Part shown: positions 30,782 through 39,658 of the stretch, in pieces | How the letters are laid out: every line of letters begins with the position of its first letter | Numbering within the stretch: the first letter of the stretch is position 1 | IMG/VR virus record: IMGVR_UViG_3300027833_000044 | Location: 1-64,000 of that record | Direction: 5' to 3' (one strand) | DNA from: a virus | Length of the DNA stretch: 64,000 nt | Translations under genes and position numbers: made by a program | Notes under the pieces: model-generated | What the model was told of the DNA's origin: nothing | The model's database searches: none | What the model saw: the letters and a program-made list of their open reading frames with translations, nothing else

Positions 30782-31267
30782 TTATTTTTTTCTTCGAGTA
30801 TATGGTGCTAACTTCTTGAGTGGTTTTGTTGATTTAGGAATAAGACTTTTCAAGGGTTCATTCTTTTCTGTCCATATGACAAATCTCCAACCTCGGTCTT
30901 TTGCATATGCGTTTGCTGCTTCCCACTTATTTATGTTCTTTACATAAGTAAAACTTTCGTTGAGATATCGTTTTGTCTTCTTACTACCTGTAGGTATTCG
31001 AGTCTCTTTATCTGGTTTAATTTCAACCAACCAAGTCTTACCATCTTCCATGACCATTTTTAAGTCCATAAAATATCTATGATAACGCTTGTCAACTTCA
31101 TATAGATATGGTATAACGACTTCTTCAGAAGACCATTTTACTACTTTTGGGTTATCATCACACCATTTGAAGGCATGTTTCTCCCACAAAGAACGATATA
31201 CCACACCAGTATGGTCGCCTTCGTATTTCTTTGTATTTTTTACTCTGTATCTTCCCGAATATGCCAT
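30782..31267 (-). CDS. 4: Head completion protein gp4
   Basis: The 161-residue protein aligns with T4 gp4 by eye from the first residue: MAYSGRYRVKNTKKYEGD, YRSLWEKHAFKWCDDNPKVVKWSSE, VIPYLYEV, YFMDL and WLVEIKPDKE, and a Lys/Arg-rich end. The D and E-x-K in YFMDL/VEIKP fit a nuclease-like active site as in TnsA-type folds. T4 gp4 finishes packaged heads before tail joining. It starts the minus-strand late operon behind the divergent promoter pair. Confidence 0.88.
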   Translation of the reverse strand: MAYSGRYRVKNTKKYEGDHTGVVYRSLWEKHAFKWCDDNPKVVKWSSEEVVIPYLYEVDKRYHRYFMDLKMVMEDGKTWLVEIKPDKETRIPTGSKKTKRYLNESFTYVKNINKWEAANAYAKDRGWRFVIWTEKNEPLKSLIPKSTKPLKKLAPYTRRKK

Positions 31268-31275
31268 AAAAACCT

Positions 31276-31283
31276 TATAAATA
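31276..31283 (+). promoter_or_regulatory. Late promoter (TATAAATA) for gp48 operon
   Basis: Perfect TATAAATA 38 nt before ATG 31322; predicted +1 near 31289. It faces a minus-strand late promoter at 31303-31310. Confidence 0.8.
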
Positions 31284-31302
31284 AAGATAATGATTTACAA
31301 CC

Positions 31303-31310
31303 TATTTATA
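31303..31310 (-). promoter_or_regulatory. Late promoter (TATAAATA) for gp4 operon
   Basis: TATTTATA on the plus strand, so TATAAATA on the minus strand, 35 nt before the gp4 ATG. Predicted +1 near 31297, so the two divergent transcripts would overlap by about 9 nt. Confidence 0.8.
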
Positions 31311-31321
31311 GAGAAATTAAA

Positions 31322-32365
31322 ATGGCAACAGTCACAAACATAAATGACGTACAGGTTGGAGACACTTTAACGTCTGCACAAATTTACGAAGCAGCAACTG
31401 GTTCAAAGCCTGGCATTCAAGAAAACAAGTCCAGAAAAGACCTTGAGTATCCACTTAACAATCCTGATGAATATAAGGGTAGGTTAGTCTTCAATGTAAT
31501 GAAAGAACCTGAAACTGACCTTGGTAATATTAGTGAAGCTGCGACATCATTTGCGAAGTCTATCGGTGACGGTTTAAAGAACGCACTAGGAACTAATAAC
31601 CCCGATGAGGTTGCAAAGGCAGTCAAATCTCATAAAGGTGAAGTTAACGTTCCTATTATCAAACAAAGACCATTAATTAAACTTGACAGACAAGTATCGA
31701 TGTATCTACCTGTTGGTCTACAGTACCGTGATAACGTTGCATATGAGAATATGGACTTGGGTGGTGCGGGTGCGTCTGCGGAAGCTGGATTACAACAAGG
31801 TTTGAGTGGTGTTAGGAGTTTGATTGAAGGTGGATTGAAAACTCTAAGTGCGGGTCTTGGTGGTGCGGCAAACAAAGATGTTGCAAAATTAGGGGTTGTT
31901 AAACTTGCATCTAAGTTACCTGATGAAGTATCGGGTGCATTTAAATCAGCAGCGGGTGTAACAACCAATCCAAACACTCGTGTGTTATTCAAACAAGTTA
32001 ATCTTCGTGAGTTTGCATTTGCATTTAAGTTCATTGCAACTTCGGCAAAAGAAGCAGAAGAAGTAAAAGAGATTATCAAATTATTCAGAACAGAACTATA
32101 TCCAGAAAATATTAATCTAGAAGTAGGTGGAAGTGAAATCTCTATTGGATATAAGTTCCCTAACAAATTCCAAATTGATGTGGAGTATGATGGGGAAGAA
32201 ATTGCAACAAGAATCAAACCATGTTTTCTTAGAGATGTGAATGTAACATATAACAACACATCAATGACTATGCACTCCGATGGTAACTTCCAAGAAATAG
32301 AAATGTCATTATCATTCCAAGAAACAAGAACACTCAACAGAAAAGATGTAGAGGAAGGATACTAA
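31322..32365 (+). CDS. 48: Baseplate tail-tube cap protein gp48-like
   Basis: Start chosen at ATG 31322 (MATVTNINDVQVGD); an open upstream frame has no ribosome site. The 347-residue protein contains YPLNNPDEYKGRLVFNVM, a Gly/Ala-rich middle (GGAGASAEAGLQQGLSG) and a C-terminus FLRDVNVTYNNT-SDGNFQEIEMSLSFQETRTLNR that matches T4 gp48 (P-x-x-I-x-x-I-...-N-G-N-F-x-...-T-L-x-M-x-E-x-x-T-L-N-R). gp48 caps the baseplate and starts tail-tube growth. The stop overlaps the gp53 ATG (TAATG). Confidence 0.82.
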   Translation: MATVTNINDVQVGDTLTSAQIYEAATGSKPGIQENKSRKDLEYPLNNPDEYKGRLVFNVMKEPETDLGNISEAATSFAKSIGDGLKNALGTNNPDEVAKAVKSHKGEVNVPIIKQRPLIKLDRQVSMYLPVGLQYRDNVAYENMDLGGAGASAEAGLQQGLSGVRSLIEGGLKTLSAGLGGAANKDVAKLGVVKLASKLPDEVSGAFKSAAGVTTNPNTRVLFKQVNLREFAFAFKFIATSAKEAEEVKEIIKLFRTELYPENINLEVGGSEISIGYKFPNKFQIDVEYDGEEIATRIKPCFLRDVNVTYNNTSMTMHSDGNFQEIEMSLSFQETRTLNRKDVEEGY

Positions 32366-33147
32366 TGACAACAAAATACTTTAAAAACTTTAACATCGTT
32401 GGATATAATTTTGGTAGCGAAACTAGTAAAGTTCTCTTTGATGATATAACTCAATACGTTGATATTATCGATGGACTAAAAGATAACGTCTCTTTCTACG
32501 AACAGTTTACTATTATAGCGGGTGATAGACCCGACACTCTCTCATATAGATTGTACGGAACTACCGATTACTATTGGACATTCTTTCTTATGAATGACCA
32601 CTTACGTGAATCTGGATGGCCAATACCTACATATGACTTGTTGGATACTGCAAAAACAAAGTACCCATATAGAATTATAACAACAAATTCAGATATATCA
32701 ACATCATTTCCAGTTGGTCAGATTATAACTGGAGTAAATAGTGGTACACAGGGCAGGATTATTAAACGTAATCTTGATATGGGACAACTAGTAGTTGATA
32801 CTTCGGTTACTGCGGGAGAGTACTTTGGACTGTACCCTAATCTTGTAAACTTTAGTCCTACAGAGAACATTCAATACATCGCAGAAGACGGTGCATTTTA
32901 TAATGCTACTCTTGTAAAAGAATCAGAACAATATAATGCAGTCCATCATTATGAGGATGCGGACGGTGTGTGGCAAGACCTCACATTGTTTGACTTTGCA
33001 AATCCAAGTTCACAGTACACTGCTATAACACATAGAGATAGAATTGAGAAAAGAAACGATGTCCTCAAAGAAATAAACGTTTTAAAACCAGACGTAATCG
33101 ATAAAGTCGTTGGTGAATTTAATAATTTTCATAAAAAGGTAGGTTAA
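32365..33147 (+). CDS. 53: Baseplate wedge protein gp53-like
   Basis: The 260-residue protein has FYEQFTIIAGDRPDTLSYRLYGTTDYYWTFFLMNDHL, which matches T4 gp53 (P-x-x-x-A-x-x-x-Y-G-x-P-x-L-Y-W-v-l-L-x-x-N). It is longer than T4 gp53 (196 residues) by a beta-rich insert (about 110-195, SFPVGQIITGVNSGTQG and so on). gp53 joins wedges around the hub. Coupled with its neighbours by one-base overlaps. Confidence 0.8.
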   Translation: MTTKYFKNFNIVGYNFGSETSKVLFDDITQYVDIIDGLKDNVSFYEQFTIIAGDRPDTLSYRLYGTTDYYWTFFLMNDHLRESGWPIPTYDLLDTAKTKYPYRIITTNSDISTSFPVGQIITGVNSGTQGRIIKRNLDMGQLVVDTSVTAGEYFGLYPNLVNFSPTENIQYIAEDGAFYNATLVKESEQYNAVHHYEDADGVWQDLTLFDFANPSSQYTAITHRDRIEKRNDVLKEINVLKPDVIDKVVGEFNNFHKKVG

Positions 33148-34502
33148 TGTCTACGTCACAACAGTTCAAAATAACTGAGGCATCAATCTCAGCAGACCGT
33201 TTTGGTGGATTTGGTTCAAATTCATTTGATGTAAGAACATCTGTTGCAGAATTGAACGTGTTTGAAAGTTTAGACAAACCTTATCTGACGGGAACTGTTG
33301 TTATTCTTGATGATAAAGCACTGTTTGATGCTATAAATTTTCAAGGAACAGAACGATTTCGTGTAAAACTTGCATCTGCGGATAACACTTTAGATACCGT
33401 ATTCGAACGTACCTTTATGATGACTGGAATCGAACGTTCAATCAAATCAAATGATAACGGAAAATCTAGTATGTATGTTATTACATTACTAGACGAACAT
33501 GCTTATCTGAGTAGTTTAAAACGAATCAGTAGGTCTTTCAATGGACGTATCGATAAGATTATAATTAAACTCCTTGCAACTCAAATGAATATGGATGTAG
33601 ATATCTCATACTTGTTTAAAGGTGACGGTAAAGAATCCGCACCAATTCAGACAAATATAAAAGGTATCATTCCCAATCTAAGTCCTATTGCAGCAATCAA
33701 GTGGTTGGTGTCAAGAGCGACCACCGTGACAGGGTCTCCATTCTTTGCGTATGCATCTATGCACGATAACAATCTTCGTCTAGGTAATCTGGACTGCATG
33801 TTATCACAAAAAGCGTTTAATTCAAAATTACCATATACGTACAATCCCGCAAACGTATCTAACGCAGACACTCAAACAGAAGTAGAAAAAACGTTTACTA
33901 TTAAAGCATTAAAAACATCTAAGATGGCAAACACCTTAAAACTCATTCAAGAAGGTGCAGTAACAAGTGGCATGTGTAATACCAATCTTAACACAGGACA
34001 GATATTTAATCAACACTTCTCAGTCAGAGATACTTTAGGTAAACTATCGGGACAGGGTATCATTGGCGAGAATCAAAATGTATTTGATACAGAATTTTTG
34101 ATGAATGAGAATCCAGTCGATACATTCAACGCACAAAACATTCATACGGTAACTTCGAGTGGAACATATGGTAGATACAAAAGTTATCATGACGAATTTG
34201 ATGCAACCAAGTTTAAAAAGAAACTAGAAAGTAAAGCATTGACCAATCACCTATATAAGAACATGATGAATGTTGTTGTAGAGGGTGCAGGATTTATTGT
34301 TTCGAAAGCAAGTGTTGGGGACATAGTAAACCTGAAGATTGTAAACGACAATACAGAACAAGATAAAAATGCGAGTGAAGAAGACTTAATTGATAAAGCT
34401 AAGTCTGGTGATTGCATTATCTATGATACTAGACATACCTTCTCTGGAACTCAACACACAGTATCCATAAACGTATGTAAACTAGAGAGACTTTCACAAT
34501 GA
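33147..34502 (+). CDS. 27: Baseplate hub protein gp27-like
   Basis: The 451-residue protein begins with a two-barrel-like pattern (FDVRTSVAELNVFESLDKPYLTGTVVILDD, then RTFMMTGIERSI, YVITLLDEHAYLSSLKRISRSF). It lies directly upstream of the gp5 OB domain, the partner of gp27 in the cell-puncturing device. A C-terminal barrel GFIVSKASVGDIVNLKIVN and SGDCIIYDTRHTFSG fits the fourth gp27 domain. Similarity to T4 gp27 (391 residues) is by topology and context more than by residue identity. ATGA overlap with the next gene. Confidence 0.7.
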   Translation: MSTSQQFKITEASISADRFGGFGSNSFDVRTSVAELNVFESLDKPYLTGTVVILDDKALFDAINFQGTERFRVKLASADNTLDTVFERTFMMTGIERSIKSNDNGKSSMYVITLLDEHAYLSSLKRISRSFNGRIDKIIIKLLATQMNMDVDISYLFKGDGKESAPIQTNIKGIIPNLSPIAAIKWLVSRATTVTGSPFFAYASMHDNNLRLGNLDCMLSQKAFNSKLPYTYNPANVSNADTQTEVEKTFTIKALKTSKMANTLKLIQEGAVTSGMCNTNLNTGQIFNQHFSVRDTLGKLSGQGIIGENQNVFDTEFLMNENPVDTFNAQNIHTVTSSGTYGRYKSYHDEFDATKFKKKLESKALTNHLYKNMMNVVVEGAGFIVSKASVGDIVNLKIVNDNTEQDKNASEEDLIDKAKSGDCIIYDTRHTFSGTQHTVSINVCKLERLSQ

Positions 34503-35365
34503 CAATGAAACCTATTCTTTCAGAATATTATGGTGATAATACACGATGGTTCATTGCAACTGTTGTTGACGCATCACCCCCATACGGTTTTGAAGGACGT
34601 GTAAAGATTCGTGTTCATGGATTACATACATCATCCACTGTAGCAATTCCTCAACATGATTTACCATGGGCACAATGTCTTGTACCAACCACAGAAGGTG
34701 GAATCTCTGGTATTGGTAGAATGCCACAGATTCAACCTAACGCACTAGTCTTCGGTATGTTTATGGACGGAATGAACTCTCAAACACCTATTGTAATGGG
34801 TAGTCTACCGCACATTGAATTACCTACTAGGATACAACTAGGTCAAGATGGTGAGGATATCGGAGAAGATAACAAACCAGAAAATCTATGGCAAAGCTTT
34901 GTTGCTGCGGTCAAACCGAAAGATGTTGATATACAAAATGATAATTCTGGTAATATTAATAATCTGGTAAGATTATCACGAGAGAAGACTGCGGTTAAGT
35001 TCTTTCTAAATCTAGGTTATACCGTCAAACAATCTATAGGTTTGGTTTCGTCACTCGGTCAAGCGTCTGGTATGCGAACTGGGGTAAATGTACAGTCATC
35101 TGGACTTGCAAGATTCTCTCGTTTAAGGTATAATGACTTACAGAACTTTTCAAATGATTTCAATAAGTTTCTGGTTCAACTTGCCTTTATTGCATATGAG
35201 TTGAACGGAACACAAACTAACGCAAACATAAAACTATTACAATCAGATAAATTTGATGGTGAAGATGGTGTGTGTAGTATAGTGTGTAAGTATTATCTCA
35301 AAGATAGTAGTCTTGCGAATCAATCGCAACTTGCAGCACGAAGAATGAACGATAGGATAGGATAA
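34499..35365 (+). CDS. 5: gp5 N-terminal OB-domain protein (baseplate hub)
   Basis: The 288-residue protein begins with WFIATVVDASPPYGFEGRVKIRVHGLHT, then DLPWAQCLVPTTEGGISGIGRMPQIQPNALVFGMFMDG and PIVMGSLPHI when read in segments. This is the gp5/VgrG OB fold. The T4 gp5 lysozyme domain and needle are absent here and are encoded by the next two genes. The C-terminal half (after about 150) is helical and of unknown role. Coupled by overlap to gp27 and to the amidase gene. Confidence 0.85.
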   Translation: MTMKPILSEYYGDNTRWFIATVVDASPPYGFEGRVKIRVHGLHTSSTVAIPQHDLPWAQCLVPTTEGGISGIGRMPQIQPNALVFGMFMDGMNSQTPIVMGSLPHIELPTRIQLGQDGEDIGEDNKPENLWQSFVAAVKPKDVDIQNDNSGNINNLVRLSREKTAVKFFLNLGYTVKQSIGLVSSLGQASGMRTGVNVQSSGLARFSRLRYNDLQNFSNDFNKFLVQLAFIAYELNGTQTNANIKLLQSDKFDGEDGVCSIVCKYYLKDSSLANQSQLAARRMNDRIG

Positions 35366-37152
35366 TGGCACTAAGTAAAGAATCACTGAATAGTTCGATA
35401 AATTCAGAAATCAATAAACAGACTAGTGCAAACGCAAAGTATGTTAATAGTGCTACAAGTGCAGTCGATGATACCTTTGCAAAAACTACCAGTAAGATTG
35501 GTAGTGTTGACGGAGAAGTCTTGGGTGGGGTTAAGTCTTTGGGTGCATCTGCTCTTGACGGAAACGAAGTATTAAAAGATGGTATAGGAAAACTTACTGA
35601 TAAGATTCCTAGTTTAGAAGGTGCTGCAACTGCACAATCAACCATACCAAACCTTTTAGGTTTATCAGAAGCAGACCCTACTGCATCTGCAATGGAAGTT
35701 GTCGGTGGGGGTTCACCCAAAGATATTCAATCTGGTGTAGATAAGGTAACAACTATCTCTGGTGAGGCAATGACAGATATATCTACGTTCACTGCCACTA
35801 TCGCATCCTCAGATGAATTAACAAGTATCTCTGCCGCACTTCCTGATTTAAAGATTCCAAGTCTTGATGCCGTTGTGGGTGAGATTACCCCTGTCGCATC
35901 TCTCAGTAGTCTTGGGGATACTGTAAAGGATAACGTATCAGACGCAACTGGTGTTGGTGGTCTATCTGCGACACTTACAGATGCAAAGAATGAATTAAGT
36001 ACTGTAGGTAGTGTTGGTGATTTAGTTACTAGTGGGTTAAGTGATATCACATCTGCTACCACTGAATTCTTATCAGATGCAACTGACTTTGCAACTAACT
36101 TTACCGAAACAATAGACAAGGGTTTGGGTGGAGTCTTACAGAATCTTGCGGAAGGACTTACGGGTAATGCATCTTCATTCCTCGCTAACCTCGTGCCAGG
36201 CGGTATTAGTGCAACCGAATCAGAAAGAAAAAGAATACTAGAACAGTTTTCAACGGGTGACCCCGCAGATAAAACTAAAGCGGTCAAATCACTTACCGCA
36301 AAATCAAATAATGTCTCTCCAAAAATGAAGGGTATTATTAATAAAGTAGATGCAGAAAACACTAACGACCTATCTAATAAAGTAACAATTGCAGCAAGAA
36401 AGGCGGGTGTTCCTGAGTCAGAGATTCAAGACGCAACCGCAGAGATGGAAATAATTGACACGGGTCTAGACCAACTTGATACTACTATTGGTGGTTCTGT
36501 TGTTGTTGATTCAAGTCTATTTGATGAAGACTTCTCTATTGGTGCAAACGAAAACAGATGGTCTGGTCGTACAACTAAAGATGAAGTATTTACATATGTT
36601 GCATCTGTAGAAGAGTTGGACGCAGAATTCTCACGTATAGAACGAGATGTCACCGAAGTGATTGTCCACGCAACCGAAACATATACAAATAAAGATATCG
36701 GTGCAATAGAGATAAATAACATTCATAACGAATTAGGACATGATGGTATTGGATATCATTATGTGATTAGACGGGATGGTAGACTTCAACGTGGTAGACC
36801 CGCAAACAAAGTTGGAGAACACGCAGTAGTAAATGGACATGATGTATATTCTATTGGTGTTGCACTGGTCGGTGGTATTAATGTATCTTCGGGAGATGAT
36901 AACCCTGAGACACACATGTCTTCGTCATCGTTCACTCGTGAACAGTATTCGACTCTAGAGAAATTTATTAGGTCGTTCTATCGTAGATATTCTGGTGGAC
37001 AAGTATTTGGACACAATGATGTTGATATCGCAGAACAAGACCCATACTTTGATGTGGTTGATTACATAGAGTCAATATTTAGAAAGACTAATGTGACTAC
37101 AGACCCGTCAAGTAATCCTCCATTGAGTCCAACAGAGATTAATGTACAATGA
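35365..37152 (+). CDS. Baseplate protein with N-acetylmuramoyl-L-alanine amidase domain
   Basis: The first 390 of 595 residues are Ser/Asp/Thr-rich with short helices and look structural. A T7-lysozyme-type amidase (Amidase_2) follows: strand VTEVIVHATE with H435, GYHYVIRRDGRLQRGRP (about 463-479), YSIGVALVGG, and GHNDVDIAEQDPYFD with H550 and D559, matching the zinc-ligand order His...His...Asp/Cys. It should cut the glycan-peptide amide bond in peptidoglycan during tail penetration. It lies between the OB and needle pieces of gp5, so it replaces the T4 lysozyme domain. Confidence 0.85.
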   Translation: MALSKESLNSSINSEINKQTSANAKYVNSATSAVDDTFAKTTSKIGSVDGEVLGGVKSLGASALDGNEVLKDGIGKLTDKIPSLEGAATAQSTIPNLLGLSEADPTASAMEVVGGGSPKDIQSGVDKVTTISGEAMTDISTFTATIASSDELTSISAALPDLKIPSLDAVVGEITPVASLSSLGDTVKDNVSDATGVGGLSATLTDAKNELSTVGSVGDLVTSGLSDITSATTEFLSDATDFATNFTETIDKGLGGVLQNLAEGLTGNASSFLANLVPGGISATESERKRILEQFSTGDPADKTKAVKSLTAKSNNVSPKMKGIINKVDAENTNDLSNKVTIAARKAGVPESEIQDATAEMEIIDTGLDQLDTTIGGSVVVDSSLFDEDFSIGANENRWSGRTTKDEVFTYVASVEELDAEFSRIERDVTEVIVHATETYTNKDIGAIEINNIHNELGHDGIGYHYVIRRDGRLQRGRPANKVGEHAVVNGHDVYSIGVALVGGINVSSGDDNPETHMSSSSFTREQYSTLEKFIRSFYRRYSGGQVFGHNDVDIAEQDPYFDVVDYIESIFRKTNVTTDPSSNPPLSPTEINVQ

Positions 37153-38597
37153 CAACTAAGAAAGACAATTTCAGTGAACGAGTTAACAAACTAGGTGAGG
37201 GTAATGAAAATACTCTTGGTGTTGCTCAAGATGGTATGCAAGACCCCACAGGTGAATTTCCTAAGAGAGATTATAACTTTGGGACTGGTATCAATAAAGC
37301 TGCTCGTGGAATTAAGATAAATGAACTCTATGTTGGGGGTGGTGATATTGGTGTATCTTTGGGGATACAATCACAACGTCCTTCTGAATATCCTTTCAAC
37401 CAAGTATCAGAATCTTTATCTGGTCACATTGTTGAATACGATGACACGCCAGGCGGTGAACGAGTATTAATCAAACACCGCACGGGTGCGGGTGTAGAGA
37501 TGAGAGCAGATGGTTCTGTCCTTATCTCAGCGGTAAACAACAAGGTAGAAGTCACTGGTGGTGACCAAACAGTAATCGTGGAAGGACACGGTAACCTTAT
37601 CTACAATGGTAATCTTAATCTTAAAGTAACAGGTGACTACAACATAGATGTTGGTGGTAACATGAATCTGAATGTTGCGGGTAACCTAGTAGAACAGATT
37701 GAACACAATCATAAGACTACAGTCACAGGTAATACCAACCTTACAACAAAAGGTACAAAGACAGTTAAGACCGTTGGAACAAATACTGAGATGATGTTAT
37801 CAGATAATAATCAGTTTGTCAAGGGTAATCAACAGAATCTTGTCGAAGGTAATATCGACCAGTCATCTGAAAAGAAAATATTTGTATCTGGTAAAGAGTC
37901 CTACGCAGTATCATCTAAGAACACCAATATTACGGGTGCGAAGTTCGTATCGGTATTGGGACAGAAGGGTGCAATCGGTGGTAAGAAGGTTGACTTTACT
38001 GGTAATGTGTATCAAGGTAATGAAGGTGCAACCGCAGAATCTTCGGGTGCAATCTTCCACGGTACATTCAAGGGTATTGCAGACGAAGCGATTCGTTCAT
38101 ACAATGCGAATGTAGCAGGATTTGCCGAAGTATCTGACACTACAAATGCACAGTCATATGCGGAAGCAGCTACTTCTGGAACTGCGGTTGGTGATACTCA
38201 TACGGCAGCAACCAAGACACAGGCAACCATTACAGGGGAAGACCCACTAACTCCATTAGTAGTAGTAGGACACGCAACCTCTGGTTCGTATGCAATCAAG
38301 AATGTTGTGGTCGATGCAGAAGATTCCTTAAAGAACAAAATTCTATTAACAGACGATTATAAGAACGTCTTTGATAAGATACCAACTACCCAAGAGATTC
38401 GTTCTGCATTAAGAAATTCTGGTTCTCGTGATACCGTTGGTAGTATTCTTGTTTCAGAAGAAAGACTCAATCCAGACTTCAAGACAAAGACACCACCGTC
38501 AATTGGAAGAACTGCAAAGAAATCTCCATCCTCTAGATTTGGATTCGAACCGATTGGTAATGCACTAGAGAATAGAGGTAAGAGGTTCACACCATGA
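37149..38597 (+). CDS. gp5 C-terminal needle (triple beta-helix) protein
   Basis: The 482-residue protein has a VgrG/gp5C signature: GGERVLIKHRTGAGVEMRADGSV, then VEVTGGDQTVIVEGHGNL and short repeats of x-x-x-G-x-x-x-x-x-V-x-G-x (NLNLKVTGDYNIDVGGNMNL, NLTTKGTKTVKTVGTNTEM). These build the trimeric spike that punctures the outer membrane. After about residue 290 comes an Ala/Thr-rich stretch and a separate C-terminal segment (NVFDKIPTTQEIRSAL, FGFEPIGNALENRG) possibly for the tip. Overlaps the amidase gene by 4 nt (ATGA). Confidence 0.85.
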   Translation: MTTKKDNFSERVNKLGEGNENTLGVAQDGMQDPTGEFPKRDYNFGTGINKAARGIKINELYVGGGDIGVSLGIQSQRPSEYPFNQVSESLSGHIVEYDDTPGGERVLIKHRTGAGVEMRADGSVLISAVNNKVEVTGGDQTVIVEGHGNLIYNGNLNLKVTGDYNIDVGGNMNLNVAGNLVEQIEHNHKTTVTGNTNLTTKGTKTVKTVGTNTEMMLSDNNQFVKGNQQNLVEGNIDQSSEKKIFVSGKESYAVSSKNTNITGAKFVSVLGQKGAIGGKKVDFTGNVYQGNEGATAESSGAIFHGTFKGIADEAIRSYNANVAGFAEVSDTTNAQSYAEAATSGTAVGDTHTAATKTQATITGEDPLTPLVVVGHATSGSYAIKNVVVDAEDSLKNKILLTDDYKNVFDKIPTTQEIRSALRNSGSRDTVGSILVSEERLNPDFKTKTPPSIGRTAKKSPSSRFGFEPIGNALENRGKRFTP

Positions 38598-39187
38598 TAA
38601 TTTTAGTAGACCCAGTATATAATCCAGAATTTCAGAGTTCCATTAACTCTGCAACTAGACTAGCGCCAGGCGTTACGATTGCAAAGTTTCTTGGTGCATA
38701 TGGTGACAGGACATCCTTTAATCACGTTGAGAGTGAATCAACAAGAAAACAAATTGCAAGAAATTTATATCTTCAATCAGAAGCAATGAGAATCATTAAC
38801 GGTAACACTAAAAACTTTAGTAAGGTTAGATTGATTGTCTCGGAAGGTCTATATGACCTAAAGTCTGCTGATGCGGGTAATGATACTATGACTAAGAAAT
38901 CCGATGGTCGTTTAGTATATTATCAAGTAATCGACAGAGAAGGAAAGATTGACCTAGAAAAGACTTTTGATGTTGCAGAGTACTGGAAAGACTACATTAA
39001 TTTTGGTACACTTTATTTAGATTACGACACATATAATCCAGATAAAACACTTACGGGTCAGATAGGTTTAGAGTTTCCAACCGTTCCAAGTAGTTTTGAC
39101 ATTACCTTTAAAAATAACGTTGATACTTATTTTAATAATGAGTTAACTAGTAAAAATGAATTGGTAGAAATTAAAGAAAGAGACTAA
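38594..39187 (+). CDS. Putative baseplate-associated protein, unknown
   Basis: The 197-residue protein begins MIILVDPVYNPEFQSSINSA and contains LAPGVTIAKFLGAYGDRTSF, RKQIARNLYLQSEAMRII and a C-terminal beta segment. This family is familiar from the needle-gp25 interval of marine T4-like phages but has no T4 name that I can give. It overlaps the needle gene by 4 nt. It is probably structural. Its stop is 20 nt before gp25. Confidence 0.6.
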   Translation: MIILVDPVYNPEFQSSINSATRLAPGVTIAKFLGAYGDRTSFNHVESESTRKQIARNLYLQSEAMRIINGNTKNFSKVRLIVSEGLYDLKSADAGNDTMTKKSDGRLVYYQVIDREGKIDLEKTFDVAEYWKDYINFGTLYLDYDTYNPDKTLTGQIGLEFPTVPSSFDITFKNNVDTYFNNELTSKNELVEIKERD

Positions 39188-39194
39188 AAAAGGT

Positions 39195-39202
39195 TATAAA
39201 TA
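39195..39202 (+). promoter_or_regulatory. Late promoter (TATAAATA), start site at ATG of gp25
   Basis: Reads AAAAGGT-TATAAATA-GAAGT-ATG. T4 spacing puts +1 on the A of ATG 39208. Confidence 0.75.
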
Positions 39203-39207
39203 GAAGT

Positions 39208-39657
39208 ATGGCAATACGTAGAGCGTTCGCACAAGAAGATACTAACCTCCAGTCTGCTACGGTAACGACTAGTAGGGAGAGGCAGTATTCTGATATAGAC
39301 CTTTCATTTAAGGTGAAACCTACCAGTGGAGAAATCTTCAAGAAGGTAGATGGAGCCGCAGTGAAACAGGCAATCAAGACCCTAGTTATGACAAATAGAC
39401 TAGAGAAACCTTTTCGTCCCGATTTTGGTGGAGACGTGCAAGGACAGTTGTTCGAACTAGCGGATAGAGGACGGTCTTCTATTCTACGTAGAGGTATTAT
39501 ACAGAATATAGAAGTATATGAACCCAGAGCAGAAGTTCTTAATGTGATTGTAAAAATGCAACCTGATAGACACAGTCTGGACGTAACTATTAAATTTAAG
39601 GTAGTGAATACAACGGAAGAAGTAGAATTCACAACAACACTTGCAAGGTTAAGATAA
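39208..39657 (+). CDS. 25: Baseplate wedge protein gp25
   Basis: The 149-residue protein belongs to the GPW/gp25 family: YSDIDLSFKVKPTSGEIFKKVDGAAVKQAIKTLVMT read as pieces, then NRLEKPFRPDFGGDVQGQLFE (the E-R-P-F-x-P-x-x-G core that forms the sheath-initiating loop), and VEVYEPRAEVLNVIV-type C-terminal strands. gp25 joins gp6, gp7 and gp53 and starts sheath polymerisation. The message appears leaderless. It is followed one nt later by gp6. Confidence 0.9.
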   Translation: MAIRRAFAQEDTNLQSATVTTSRERQYSDIDLSFKVKPTSGEIFKKVDGAAVKQAIKTLVMTNRLEKPFRPDFGGDVQGQLFELADRGRSSILRRGIIQNIEVYEPRAEVLNVIVKMQPDRHSLDVTIKFKVVNTTEEVEFTTTLARLR

Positions 39658-39658
39658 C

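Noticed and set aside
31630-32337. 235-codon frame on the minus strand opposite gp48
   Set aside because: Shadow of gp48 caused by the AT-rich codon use; no promoter or ribosome site and no recognisable domain.
35727-36362. 211-codon minus-strand frame inside the amidase-protein gene
   Set aside because: Overlaps a Ser/Asp-rich repetitive coding region whose reverse strand lacks stops by composition.
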